Notes: generated by a model not told the origin, from the letters alone. Counted from the first letter of the stretch, positions 25,421-33,912 are shown. The stretch is 64,000 bases of DNA from Massilia sp. METH4 (GCF_037094685.1 NZ_CP146614.1:2418001-2482000), one strand, 5' to 3'. Numbers and translations: made by a program.

Positions 25421-26215
25421 GTGAACACTACCGCATCGAGGACTTTGCGCGCGCTGGTCGGCCTGCTGTCGATCGCCGCCTGCGTGGCGGCCTGGCAGTG
25501 GGCCGCGTCGCACCACGTCGACCTGGGGCTCGTCACCTTCCAGAACGTGCCTTCGCCGGTGGACGTGGTGGGCGCGGCGAAAGACCTGGTCGAATCGCCG
25601 AAGCTGGAGCAGCACCTCACGGCCAGCGTCTACCGCGTGTTCGCCGGTTTTGCCGGCGCCGCCGTGACTGGCGTGCTGCTGGGCCTCTTTGTCGGCCGCT
25701 CGCGCTGGATCGAAGACGTGGTGATGCCGCCGCTGGAAGTGCTGCGGCCGATCCCCGCCGTGGCGTGGATTCCGCTGGCGATCCTGATGTTTCCCTCGTC
25801 CGAGGCGTCGATGGTGTTCATCACCTTCATCGGCGCGCTGTTCCCGATCCTGTTGAACACGGTCCACGGCGTGGAAGCGGTGGACCAGCGGCTGGTCGCT
25901 TCCGCACGCAGCCTGGGCGCGGGACGCTGGAGCATCTTCCTTGAAGTGATCCTGCCGGCCGCCGCGCCGAGCATCGTGACCGGCCTGGCCATCGGCATGG
26001 GCACGGCGTGGTTCTGCCTCGTGACGGCGGAGATGATCTCCGGCCAGTTCGGCATCGGCTATTACACGTGGGCCTCGTACACGATCCAGAACTACGCCGA
26101 GATCGTGGTCGGCATGCTGTTCATCGGCGCCATCGGCATGGGCAGCAGCGTGCTGGTGAAGAAGATCGGCAACCTGTTCCTGCCCTGGTACCTGATGACG
26201 AGGACGAAATCATGA
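25421..26215 (+). CDS. ABC transporter permease, NitT/TauT family
   Basis: This 264-residue inner-membrane permease has about six hydrophobic segments. It carries the BPD_transp_1 coupling region EAVDQRLVASARSLGAGRWSI, which contacts the ATPase through the EAA-type loop. It is like SsuC/TauC. It starts 12 bp after the binding-protein stop (GGGGAACC ribosome site), and its stop overlaps the ATPase start by 4 bp. It carries the ligand of the upstream binding protein across the inner membrane. Confidence 0.92.
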   Translation: MNTTASRTLRALVGLLSIAACVAAWQWAASHHVDLGLVTFQNVPSPVDVVGAAKDLVESPKLEQHLTASVYRVFAGFAGAAVTGVLLGLFVGRSRWIEDVVMPPLEVLRPIPAVAWIPLAILMFPSSEASMVFITFIGALFPILLNTVHGVEAVDQRLVASARSLGAGRWSIFLEVILPAAAPSIVTGLAIGMGTAWFCLVTAEMISGQFGIGYYTWASYTIQNYAEIVVGMLFIGAIGMGSSVLVKKIGNLFLPWYLMTRTKS

Positions 26216-27090
26216 AACAACTCTCCGCGATCGAAGCACAGGCGTTGCAGGACGGCGCGCCGGGCGGCATCGACATCGAGCACCTGACGATCCGGCTGGG
26301 GCAGGGCAAGCAGGCGTTCGACGCCGTGCAGGACGTATCGCTGTCGATACGGCCCGGCGAATTCGTCTGTGTGCTGGGGCCGTCCGGCTGCGGCAAGTCC
26401 ACCCTGCTGGGCGGGCTGGCCGGGCACTGGCAACCGAGCGGCGGCAGCATCCGCGTCGATGGCGAAGTGGTCGCCGGGCCACACCCGGACCGCGGCCTGG
26501 TATTCCAGCACCACACGCTGTTCCCCTGGAAGAAGGTGCTCGACAACGTGGCGTTCGGCCTGAAGATGAAGGGCGTCAGGCGCGCCGAGCGTCACCAGCG
26601 CGCGCGCGACATGCTCAAGCTCGTGGGCCTGGAGGGTTTCGAGGACCGCTACCCGGTGCAACTGTCCGGCGGCATGCAGCAGCGGGTGGAAATCGCCCGC
26701 GTGCTGATCAACGGCCCGCGCGTGATGCTGATGGACGAGCCGTTCGGCGCCCTCGATGCGCAAACGCGGCTGAAAATGCAGGAACTGCTGCTGGACGTGT
26801 GGGCGCGCGTGAAAACGACCATCGTCTTCATCACGCACGACATCGACGAGGCGCTGTTCCTGGCCGACCGCATCCTGGTGATGAGCCCCCGGCCGGGCCG
26901 CATCATCGGCGAAATCCGGCTCGACTTTCCCCGGCCGCGCAGCGCCGACCTGGTGACGTCGCCGCAATTTACCGCCTACAAGCGCCATTGCCTGGCGCTG
27001 CTGCACCCGCACGCGAACATCGTGCCGCTCGACCGCCTGAGCCCCCTCGGACCCCAGGGCGCGAACAGCGCGCCATCCAACCATGCATAA
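26212..27090 (+). CDS. ABC transporter ATP-binding protein, NitT/TauT family
   Basis: This 292-residue ATPase has Walker A GPSGCGKST, Q-loop (FQHHTLFPW), signature LSGGMQQR, Walker B VMLMDEPFGALD and the H-loop histidine in FITHDIDEAL. The spacing is that of SsuB/TauB/NrtD subunits. A lead of about 20 residues precedes the core. The ATG at 26212 overlaps the permease stop by 4 bp. It powers import by the permease and binding protein of this operon. Confidence 0.94.
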   Translation: MKQLSAIEAQALQDGAPGGIDIEHLTIRLGQGKQAFDAVQDVSLSIRPGEFVCVLGPSGCGKSTLLGGLAGHWQPSGGSIRVDGEVVAGPHPDRGLVFQHHTLFPWKKVLDNVAFGLKMKGVRRAERHQRARDMLKLVGLEGFEDRYPVQLSGGMQQRVEIARVLINGPRVMLMDEPFGALDAQTRLKMQELLLDVWARVKTTIVFITHDIDEALFLADRILVMSPRPGRIIGEIRLDFPRPRSADLVTSPQFTAYKRHCLALLHPHANIVPLDRLSPLGPQGANSAPSNHA

Positions 27091-27102
27091 GGAATCGAAC
27101 AA

Positions 27103-28059
27103 GTGACTGACTACGACGACCCCGAACTGGCCGGCATCGCCGCACGGCTGCGCGAGCCGGATGCCACCGTGCGCCGCATCGCCGTGCTGGCGCTGGCCGA
27201 CTTCGATGGCGACGAACACCTGCCGCTGCTGGTGGCCGCCTTGCGCGACGAGTCGCCCGATGTGCGTGCCGAGGCCGCCCGGGCGCTGGAAGCGTTCGAA
27301 ACGCCGGAAAGCGTGGCCGGCGTGGCCAGGCTGCTGACCGACGACGACGACGAGGTGAGGGACGCCGCCGCGCAAAGCCTGGCGCAGCTGAAGCTGGCGT
27401 CGTCGGCCGTCGCACTGCTGCCTTACCTCGTCAATGGCGAAGGTTTCGTGCGCGCCGCTGCGCTGCGGGCCGTGCGCGAACTGCGTGCGCCGGAGACCGC
27501 CGCGCCGGCCCTGGCGGCATTGGACGATGCCGATCCACTGGTGCGGCGCGAAGCCGTTTCCGTGCTGGGGTGGCTGAAGCATGCCGAAGCCTTGCCGGCG
27601 CTGACCAAGCTGGCGACGGGCGACTCGCATGCCGACGTGCGGCGCGCCGCCGTGGGGGCATTGGGGGCCGGCACCGACGATGCGGTGCTGCCGGCCTTGC
27701 TGTCGGCGCTGCGCGATCCTGCCTGGCAGGTGCGCGAGGAAGCGGCAGGCACCCTGGGCAAGCTGCGGCTGCAAGGCGCGGGCGCTGCGCTGATCGCGGC
27801 ATTGGACGACCCGTACTGGCAGGTGCGCCTGCGCGCCGCCCGCAGCCTGGGCCGCCTGCGCAGCCAGGATGCGCTGCCGTCGCTGATCGCGGCGCTCACG
27901 CACACGATCAGCAACCTGCGCAAGGAAGCGGCGCTGGCGCTGGGCGAGATCGCCTCGCCGCTGGCGTTGCCGGCCTTGCGCGAGGCGGCCAACGATCCGG
28001 ACCCCGAAGTGCGCAAGTCGGCCCGGCTGGCGTTGCAGCAGACGGAGGCGGCGGCATGA
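27103..28059 (+). CDS. HEAT-repeat (PBS-lyase-like) protein
   Basis: This 318-residue protein is built almost wholly of about nine alpha-helical HEAT/armadillo repeats of roughly 31 residues, each with the pattern D-P-x-x-x-V-R-x-x-A. It starts with GTG at 27103, 12 bp after the ATPase stop; no ATG fits the reading frame at the repeat start. It has no catalytic motif and no membrane segment. Such repeats act as protein scaffolds or assembly factors. In this operon it may hold or mature the flavoprotein-ferredoxin pair. Its stop overlaps the next start (ATGA). Confidence 0.9.
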   Translation: MTDYDDPELAGIAARLREPDATVRRIAVLALADFDGDEHLPLLVAALRDESPDVRAEAARALEAFETPESVAGVARLLTDDDDEVRDAAAQSLAQLKLASSAVALLPYLVNGEGFVRAAALRAVRELRAPETAAPALAALDDADPLVRREAVSVLGWLKHAEALPALTKLATGDSHADVRRAAVGALGAGTDDAVLPALLSALRDPAWQVREEAAGTLGKLRLQGAGAALIAALDDPYWQVRLRAARSLGRLRSQDALPSLIAALTHTISNLRKEAALALGEIASPLALPALREAANDPDPEVRKSARLALQQTEAAA

Positions 28060-28358
28060 ATCCCGTTCATGTCGAGAGCGGCAGCGGCGTCCTGGCCGTG
28101 CACTGGGAGGATGGCAGCGACAGTGCCTTCACGCATGCGCAACTGCGCGCCGCCTGCCCGTGCTCGGAGTGCCGGGCGATCCGCCGGGCGGGCGGCATCG
28201 TCAGCGCGGCGGCCGGTGTGCGCCTGAGCGCCATCGAACCCGCCGGCGCCAATGCCCTGAACCTCGCCTTCAGCGATGGCCACGCGCGGGGCATCTATCC
28301 GTTCGCGCTGCTGGCCGAACTGGTCAGGCAGCCAGCGTGCGCAGCACCAGCCCGGTGA
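28056..28358 (+). CDS. DUF971 (gamma-butyrobetaine hydroxylase N-terminal-like) protein
   Basis: This 100-residue protein has the DUF971 motif LRAACPCSECRA, with cysteines spaced C-x-C-x2-C, and the C-terminal GIYPFALLAEL. DUF971 domains are found at the N-terminus of gamma-butyrobetaine hydroxylase and fused or next to Mrp/ApbC iron-sulfur proteins, where a metal or cluster role is suspected. It is the last gene of the GntR operon, overlapping the HEAT gene by 4 bp. A role in cluster insertion for the ferredoxin or flavoprotein is a reasonable guess. Its 3' end overlaps the convergent gene at 28324 by 35 bp. Confidence 0.88.
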   Translation: MNPVHVESGSGVLAVHWEDGSDSAFTHAQLRAACPCSECRAIRRAGGIVSAAAGVRLSAIEPAGANALNLAFSDGHARGIYPFALLAELVRQPACAAPAR

Positions 28359-29568
28359 TGTACGCGCAGTAGGTGCCGAGCGCATAGCCGAGCACCGCCA
28401 GCAGGACGCCGACCGGTGCCAGCGCCGGGTGGAAGGCACTGGCCACCACGGGCGCGGAAGCTGCGCCGCCCACGTTCGCCTGGGAGCCTACCGCCATGAA
28501 GAACAGCGGCGCGCGGATCAGCTTCGTGACGAGCAGCAGCAAGCCGCCGTGCACGCTGATCCAGATCAGGCCGAGCAGGAACAGCCATGGCCGCTCGACG
28601 AGGGCGCTCAAGTCCATCTGCATGCCGATCGTGGCCACGAGGATGTACAGCATGGCCGAACCGATGGTCGAGGCGCCGGCGCCCTCCAGGCTGCGGGCCT
28701 TGGTGAAGCTGAGCAGCAAACCGAAGGTGGTGGCAAACACGACGATCCAGAAGAAGGCCGACGTGAGGCTGTAATCCTGCAGCCGCCATTCCTTGGGCAG
28801 GCTGCCGATCCATTCGAGCACGGGGCCCGTGAGCGCATGCGACAGGCCTGTGACCCCCAGGCCCACCGCCAGCACGATCATCACATCCGCCAGCGTGGGA
28901 ATGCACGCATGGGTGGCCTGGTACTCCTCGATCCTGGTCTTCAGCGCATTGATTGCGGAGAGGTCGGCCCCGGTCCATCGGTCGAATGCATTGGCGCGCC
29001 CGGCCAGGAACAGCAGCACGGCCGTCCACACGTTCGCCACCAGCACGTCGACGGCGACAAACTGGCCGAACAGCGACGCGTCGACCTCGAACACTTCCTT
29101 CATTGCCGCCTGGTTCGCGCCGCCGCCGATCCAGGCGCCAGTGATCGTCGTCATGCCGCGCCACGTCTCGCCCGCCACCGTCTCGGGGTGGATGATGCGC
29201 ATTGCCTCGAACGACACGATGGCGCCCAGCATGATGCCCGCAGTACCAGTCAAAAACATGATGACGGCCTTCGGACCCAGCCGGATGATGGCGCGGAAGT
29301 CGATGGGCACGCACAGCAGCACGAGCGCGGCGGGCAGCAGGAAGTCGCGCGCCACCGGATACAGCTTCGAGTGACTGCCGTCGATGACGCCGAAGGTGTT
29401 GAGGATGGCCGGAATAAGGTAGCACAGCAACAGTGCCGGCACATAGGTGTAGAACTTGTTCCAGAAACCGTCGCGGCGCGACGAGGTCCAGAATACGCAG
29501 CCGAGGATGGTGGCGAGGATGCCGAGTACGACGGCATCGTTGGTGACGAGAGGAACGCTGGTCTGCAT
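28324..29568 (-). CDS. DUF819 family integral membrane protein
   Basis: This 414-residue protein has about ten to twelve hydrophobic segments. Glycine-rich motifs TGAWIGGGANQAAMKEVF and FFMAVGSQANVGGAASAP are the hallmark repeats of DUF819 (YjcL-like) proteins, which look like secondary transporters with inverted halves. The ATG at 29568 gives the family start; in-frame codons upstream are not membrane-like. It is convergent with the GntR operon, and the 35-bp tail overlap is unusual. The substrate is unknown. It is divergent from the MarR gene at 29760 with 191 bp between, where I see no strong motif. Confidence 0.87.
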   Translation of the reverse strand: MQTSVPLVTNDAVVLGILATILGCVFWTSSRRDGFWNKFYTYVPALLLCYLIPAILNTFGVIDGSHSKLYPVARDFLLPAALVLLCVPIDFRAIIRLGPKAVIMFLTGTAGIMLGAIVSFEAMRIIHPETVAGETWRGMTTITGAWIGGGANQAAMKEVFEVDASLFGQFVAVDVLVANVWTAVLLFLAGRANAFDRWTGADLSAINALKTRIEEYQATHACIPTLADVMIVLAVGLGVTGLSHALTGPVLEWIGSLPKEWRLQDYSLTSAFFWIVVFATTFGLLLSFTKARSLEGAGASTIGSAMLYILVATIGMQMDLSALVERPWLFLLGLIWISVHGGLLLLVTKLIRAPLFFMAVGSQANVGGAASAPVVASAFHPALAPVGVLLAVLGYALGTYCAYITGLVLRTLAA

Positions 29569-29759
29569 GGGGTAGGTCGTCTGGGGTTGTCGAGTCTTGC
29601 GCATCGCCCCCCGGTACGGGCGCGCGGCGCAAGGCGGTGCCGCGCGAGAGGTCTTCGCGAGCCTGGAGGATTCTACAGCCGCGTTGCCCCGGTATCCGCG
29701 AAAATCGTGTGCCTGCCGCCGCACGGTATACTCGGCCCGCCATCCTGTTCCGAACGATC

Positions 29760-30215
29760 ATGCCGCCACCCGCCGACCAGCCTGACGACAGCGCCAGCGC
29801 CGTCTTCGACGCCATCCACGAAATCATGCATCTGTACCGCGCGCAGCAGTACCGCACGCTGCGCGACGGCCCGCACGACCTCACGCACATGGAAGCGAAG
29901 GTGCTGGGTTACTTCATGCGCCACCCCGGCGCCACGCAGAGTGACCTGACCGCGCATTCCGGCCGGGACAAGGCGCAACTGGCGCGGCTGATCCGCGGCT
30001 TGCGCGACAAGGGCTTGCTGGAGGCGACGGTGGATGAAGCCGACCGCCGCAGCACGCGCCTGCACGTGTCGGATGCCGGCAAGGCGATCGCACGCCAGGT
30101 GCAGCAGAGCGGCGAGCAATTGGCCCAGGTGGCCGCGGCGGGCCTCGACGCACGCGAGCGCCAGGAATTGCTGGCGCTGTTGGAGAAGGTGCGTGCCGGG
30201 TTCGGCGCCGATTAG
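29760..30215 (+). CDS. MarR-family regulator
   Basis: This 151-residue protein has the MarR winged helix: LTHMEAKVLGYFMRHPGATQ, SDLTAHSGRDKAQLARLI as recognition region, then the wing EATVDEADRRSTRLHVSDAG. Members act as dimers that release DNA on binding small aromatic or oxidant ligands. It is divergent from the DUF819 gene, its likely target. The ATG at 29760 starts the visible domain directly. The stop overlaps the end of the convergent DUF3325 gene by 4 bp. Confidence 0.9.
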   Translation: MPPPADQPDDSASAVFDAIHEIMHLYRAQQYRTLRDGPHDLTHMEAKVLGYFMRHPGATQSDLTAHSGRDKAQLARLIRGLRDKGLLEATVDEADRRSTRLHVSDAGKAIARQVQQSGEQLAQVAAAGLDARERQELLALLEKVRAGFGAD

Positions 30216-30574
30216 CGCAGCACGATGGCCAGCGCGGCGGTTGCGCAGGCCACGAACGCGGCGCCGGCCGCCGTATGCCGCGCGTGCTGGGCGGCGTACG
30301 TCAGCACCGCCACCGATGCCCAGGCGCCGACGGACAGTACGCCGCACCACAGCACGATCGCCTGGCCGGTGTCGCGCACCGCCAGGCAGCACCACAACGA
30401 GATCGCCAGCCCGATGCTGCCGCCCAGTTGCAGCATGCGGCGCAGCGGTGTGGGCGGCATGCTGCCACGGCCATGGATGGCTTCCCAGTGCCGGTCCATG
30501 CCCAGGGCCAGGGCGCCGAAGCCGGCGGTGGCCGCGCCCAAGGCGGCGATGGTGAAGAAGATGGCGGCGCTCAT
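30212..30574 (-). CDS. DUF3325 small membrane protein
   Basis: This 120-residue protein has about four hydrophobic helices and the DUF3325 pattern (ALGMDRHWEAIHGR after the first helix). It is the last gene of a three-gene operon with DUF3649 and PepSY proteins, a set common beside TonB siderophore receptors. In pseudomonads a comparable set (FpvGHJK) reduces iron in ferripyoverdine. The ATG at 30574 overlaps the PepSY stop by 4 bp. Its own function is unknown. Confidence 0.85.
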   Translation of the reverse strand: MSAAIFFTIAALGAATAGFGALALGMDRHWEAIHGRGSMPPTPLRRMLQLGGSIGLAISLWCCLAVRDTGQAIVLWCGVLSVGAWASVAVLTYAAQHARHTAAGAAFVACATAALAIVLR

Positions 30575-32196
30575 GCATTGCTCCCTGCGAGTTCGGGCTT
30601 GGAATCGGTGTCGGTTTTTTGCGCCGCCCTGGCGGGCTTCGGCGCCCTGGCGTTGCCAAGGTAATGGCTGCTGTACAACAGGAAGGCGCCCAGCAGCAGG
30701 GTGACGATGTCGAAACCGGCTACCGGCCACAGGCCCTGCGCGATGCTGGTAAGCAGGTGCGCGCCGCCGGTCGCGCCATTGAGCAGCGGCAGCAGCGCGA
30801 ACGCGGCGCCGCCGATGACGAGCTGGATGCGCCACATCGGGCGGCCGGGCCTGGCCAGCGCGGCGATGGCGGCGATGGCCCACGCGGTGAAGAACCAGCG
30901 GATCTCCGCATCCGGCCGCTGGGCGATGCCCGTTTCGATGAGGCGGTTGGCCCAGAAGTAGACGGCCATCGCCAGCGGCAGGCCGGCCACCGCGCCGATG
31001 TTCAAGCCATCGACGAGCCGCAGGCCGAAGCCGATCCTGCCGGCGTGGGCCTTCAGGTGCTTCGGGCGCTCCTTCACGGCCCACAGCAGCAGGCCGGTCG
31101 CAACCATCAGGCAGCCGGCCAGGCCGCAGGCGAAGAACAGCCAGCGCGTGAACGGGTCGGCAAAGCGCGCCACGTGCAGGCCGTACATCACGCCGCGCGT
31201 ATCCTTCGCGGCGCCGCCGTGCCCGGCCGGTGCCGATACCAGCTTGCCCGTCACGCCGTCGAACACGAGCGTCGGCACGTCGTAGTTGATGGCGTGGCCG
31301 GTCTGCTGCGTGATCGACACGGTGGCGTTGGCGTCGTTCGGGAAGGCCACCGTCACGCGGCCGACAGGGGCGCCGTTCCACGCCCCCGATGCCTGCTCCA
31401 CCATCGGTCCCAGCGGAGCCAGCGCCGCCGAAACGCGGGCGGCCCTCGCATCGGCCGGCGGGCTGTTGAACAGCTCGGAGAAGAAGGCTTCCTGCCTGTC
31501 CGGATACACCGCCTGGATGGCCTGCGGGAAGTACATGAACATCAAGGTCAGCAAACCCGTGTACGTGATCATCAGGTGATAGGGCAGGGCCAGCACGGCC
31601 GATACGTTGTGGAAGTCGAGCCACGAGCGCTGGCCCTTCTTCGGCCGGAATGTGAAGAAATCCTTGAAGATGCGCTTGTGCGTGACGATGCCCGACAGGA
31701 TCGCCACCAGCATGAACATGGCGCAGAAGCCCACGATCCAGCGCCCCCAGATCGGCGGCATGTAGTGCAGGTCGAAATGCAGGCGGTAGAAGAAATCGCC
31801 GCCGCGCGTCTCGCGCGGGGCGGACAGTTCCGCACCCGTGGCCGGGTCCAGCACGAGGGTCTTGATATTGCGCCGCCGGCCGGTGCTTTCGCCCGGCGGC
31901 GGCTTCGCGTTATAGCTGACGCGCAGGCCCGGCTCGCGCTCGGTGGGCAAGGTAATGAACCAGCGCTGCGACTTCGGTGCCTTCTCCTGCAGGGTAGTCA
32001 CGGCGTTGGTCGCGGCCAGCGCTTCCGGGACGGCCGCATGGGCCACGCCGTGCAGTTCGGGCTTCATCCACAGCGTGATCTCGTCGCGGAAATAACTGGC
32101 GGTGCCAGCGGCGAACACCATGAACAGTACCCAGCCGACCAGCAGGCCGGACCAGGTATGCAGCCATGCCATCGACTGGCGGATGCCTTCCTTCAT
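30571..32196 (-). CDS. PepSY-domain inner-membrane protein, probable ferric-siderophore reductase
   Basis: This 541-residue protein starts MKEGIRQSMAWLHTWSGLL, the typical first helix of PepSY-associated transmembrane proteins. A large periplasmic PepSY region (about 40-190) and three or more further helices follow. Histidines within the helices (LHTW, FHNVSAVLALPYH) can bind heme, as in FpvG-type reductases. An upstream in-frame extension is not hydrophobic and lacks a ribosome site, and the start at 32196 overlaps the DUF3649 stop. A Fur box lies before the operon. Likely role: reduction of imported ferric siderophore in the periplasm. Confidence 0.88.
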   Translation of the reverse strand: MKEGIRQSMAWLHTWSGLLVGWVLFMVFAAGTASYFRDEITLWMKPELHGVAHAAVPEALAATNAVTTLQEKAPKSQRWFITLPTEREPGLRVSYNAKPPPGESTGRRRNIKTLVLDPATGAELSAPRETRGGDFFYRLHFDLHYMPPIWGRWIVGFCAMFMLVAILSGIVTHKRIFKDFFTFRPKKGQRSWLDFHNVSAVLALPYHLMITYTGLLTLMFMYFPQAIQAVYPDRQEAFFSELFNSPPADARAARVSAALAPLGPMVEQASGAWNGAPVGRVTVAFPNDANATVSITQQTGHAINYDVPTLVFDGVTGKLVSAPAGHGGAAKDTRGVMYGLHVARFADPFTRWLFFACGLAGCLMVATGLLLWAVKERPKHLKAHAGRIGFGLRLVDGLNIGAVAGLPLAMAVYFWANRLIETGIAQRPDAEIRWFFTAWAIAAIAALARPGRPMWRIQLVIGGAAFALLPLLNGATGGAHLLTSIAQGLWPVAGFDIVTLLLGAFLLYSSHYLGNARAPKPARAAQKTDTDSKPELAGSNA

Positions 32197-32522
32197 GCCG
32201 CCCCCTTGGCCAGCAGCACGGCGGCGGGTAGCGCTCCCGCGATCAGCAGGCCGACGATCGCGCGCAGTGCCGTGCGCGCGCCGAAGCACCACATCGCCGC
32301 GCACGGATAGATCGCCAGCGCCATCATCGTGCCGGTGAGCGCCGCTTCCACGCGCACGGCAGGCAACATCAGCGCCAGCGCCGCGGCCCAGGCGGCAGAC
32401 AGGGCGTAGCCGCCCAGGATCGCGGCGAGCGCGCGCACGGCCACGCCGGTGCGGTAGCGCCAGCCGGGGCCCGGCTTCTGCGGCCTGGTGGGCAAGGGAG
32501 CCGTGGTGGGGTGTGTTTGCAT
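32193..32522 (-). CDS. DUF3649 small membrane protein
   Basis: This 109-residue protein has a Pro/Thr-rich lead followed by three hydrophobic segments. AAILGGYALSAAWAAALAL and YPCAAMWCFGARTA are typical of DUF3649 proteins, which accompany PepSY iron reductases. It is the first gene of the operon, 74 bp from a Fur box. The PepSY gene start overlaps its stop by 4 bp. Confidence 0.85.
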   Translation of the reverse strand: MQTHPTTAPLPTRPQKPGPGWRYRTGVAVRALAAILGGYALSAAWAAALALMLPAVRVEAALTGTMMALAIYPCAAMWCFGARTALRAIVGLLIAGALPAAVLLAKGAA

Positions 32523-32595
32523 GGTCGGTCAGGTGGCGCGCGGCGTGACGGGGATGGACATGCGAGGCTTGGCAGGGTGGATTCGCAAATAGAAA

Positions 32596-32610
32596 TGAGA
32601 ACTATTCTCA
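32596..32610. promoter_or_regulatory. Fur box
   Basis: TGAGAACTATTCTCA is a 7-1-7 inverted repeat with one mismatch, close to the Fur consensus (TGAGAATnATTCTCA form). It stands 74 bp upstream of the DUF3649 start and about 110 bp upstream of the siderophore-interacting protein, so iron repression of the operon, and perhaps of both directions, is likely. Confidence 0.8.
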
Positions 32611-32658
32611 ATTATGGCAATATTGCGGCAGCAATGCAACATTGAAGCACGTGTAAAT

Positions 32659-32711
32659 TTAGTTGACCATATCAACTAACTGCGGGCAGAATAGGAGACA
32701 TTATCAACTAA
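32659..32711. promoter_or_regulatory. Inverted and repeated TTAGTTGA half sites
   Basis: TTAGTTGA (32659-32666) and TCAACTAA (32672-32679) are perfect inverted copies with a 5-bp spacer, and a further half site TATCAACTAA lies at 32702-32711, next to the ribosome site of the siderophore-interacting protein. Genes of this kind in other bacteria are often controlled by a PadR-type repressor; none is visible here. Confidence 0.55.
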
Positions 32712-32722
32712 GGGAGTGGCCA

Positions 32723-33445
32723 ATGAATCCAGTCAGGGAAAGCCGGGTGCAGCGCGTGCGGCACGAACTGAAACGGCGCGATGTCGAAGTGGTGAAGGTG
32801 GAGCCGCTCGGCAGGCACTTCGTGGCCGTCACGTTCCGCGGCGAGGAGCTGGCGGACTTCGTTTCGGCCTCGTTCGACGATCACGTGAAGTTCATCTTCG
32901 ACGATGGGGGCGCGGAGCCGGTGCGCCGCGACTACACGCCGCGCCGCTACGATCGGGAAGCGCGCGAACTGACGATCGAGTTCGCGCTGCACGGCGATGG
33001 CAAGGCATCGTCCTGGGCACGCCAGGCAGCTGTGGGCCAGCGCGCGACGATCGGCGGCCCGCGCGGCTCGATGATCGTCCCTATCGACTACGCATGGCAC
33101 CTGCTGGCGGGCGACGCGACGGCTTTGCCGGCGATCCGCCGCCGCATCGAGGAGCTGCCGTCAAGCGTGCGCGCTATCGTCGTCGTCGCTTGCGAAGACG
33201 TTGCAACGCTCACCAGTGCCGCCCAGCTCGACGTGTGGCAGGTGGCCGATGGCGCAGCGCTGGTGGAAGCAATCCGCGCGATACCGCTGCCGCCCGACGA
33301 TGCCTTCGTGTGGTTCGGCGGCGAGGCGTCGATCGCCGCGAAGGTGCGCGACGTGGTCCATGGCGAGAAGGGGTTCCCGCGCACGGCGAGCCGCATTTCG
33401 GCGTATTGGAAGGAAGGCGCTTCCGATCACCACGAGGATCTGTAA
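32723..33445 (+). CDS. Siderophore-interacting protein (FAD-dependent ferric-siderophore reductase)
   Basis: This 240-residue flavoprotein has an FAD-binding beta barrel (about 15-130, with RDYTPRRYDREARELTIEFA and the GPRGSM phosphate loop) and a C-terminal SIP domain (about 135-235, with WFGGEAS and the closing ISAYWKEG). ViuB/YqjH-type enzymes use NAD(P)H to release iron from siderophores in the cytoplasm. The ATG at 32723 follows AAGGGAG and gives the family start. It is divergent from the PepSY operon and shares its iron-responsive control region. Confidence 0.93.
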   Translation: MNPVRESRVQRVRHELKRRDVEVVKVEPLGRHFVAVTFRGEELADFVSASFDDHVKFIFDDGGAEPVRRDYTPRRYDREARELTIEFALHGDGKASSWARQAAVGQRATIGGPRGSMIVPIDYAWHLLAGDATALPAIRRRIEELPSSVRAIVVVACEDVATLTSAAQLDVWQVADGAALVEAIRAIPLPPDDAFVWFGGEASIAAKVRDVVHGEKGFPRTASRISAYWKEGASDHHEDL

Positions 33446-33453
33446 CGGCGCTT

Positions 33454-33660
33454 TCAGCGCACGACACGCCCCGCCGGCGCATGGCGCCCGAAGCGCGGGC
33501 CGCTCAGCACGCGCATGGCGACCTCGCGCGGCACGCCGCACCTGAGCATGAACTCCAGCGCGGGCGTCACGCCGTCGGCCAGCGACACCCTCACGCCCGT
33601 CTCCACGCACTGCGCCATGCGCCAGTTGGTACGGGCTTCGTCGCAGACTGTGTATTCCAT
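33454..33660 (-). CDS. Small hypothetical protein
   Basis: This 68-residue protein starts at 33660 after a GGAGGC ribosome site. It has two cysteines near the N-terminus (YTVCDEAR, AQCVETG) and a basic, arginine-rich C-terminus. It is convergent with the siderophore-interacting protein, with an 8-bp gap. No family is recognised. The good ribosome site supports it as a real gene. Confidence 0.6.
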   Translation of the reverse strand: MEYTVCDEARTNWRMAQCVETGVRVSLADGVTPALEFMLRCGVPREVAMRVLSGPRFGRHAPAGRVVR

Positions 33661-33805
33661 GGCAGCCTCCGTTTCGTCCGGTTGCGACCATCATATCAAG
33701 TCCGTGGCTTGGCACGATAACTTGAGAAATCACTTTAACTTTTGGGCGCTTGCTGAGTCGCTCCCGTGCAACTCGGCCGTACCCGCGCAACGGTTGCAAG
33801 AAAAT

Positions 33806-33903
33806 CGGTGACAGGCACCCGGCTTCGGCAAATATTTCCGGAAACCGGGTGCCTGTCACCGGTGTTCGAAAAATGTTTCAGAAAAGCCGGTGCCTGTCAC
33901 CGG
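33806..33903. repeat. Intergenic hairpin repeat, GTGCCTGTCACC family
   Basis: A perfect 17-bp inverted repeat, CGGTGACAGGCACCCGG (33806-33822) and its complement (33845-33861), encloses a 22-nt loop. A third copy of the right arm, CCGGTGCCTGTCACCGG, follows at 33887-33903 after about 25 bp. The element fills most of the 252-bp gap after the porin gene and could also act as its terminator, although no T tract follows. Confidence 0.8.
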
Positions 33904-33912
33904 GGCTGGGCG

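Noticed and set aside
32659..32679. TTGACCATATCAA within the iron region as another CRP/FNR-type site
   Set aside because: The half sites TTGA and TCAA are separated by 5 bp, not the 6 bp needed, and the symmetry is better explained by the longer TTAGTTGA repeat.
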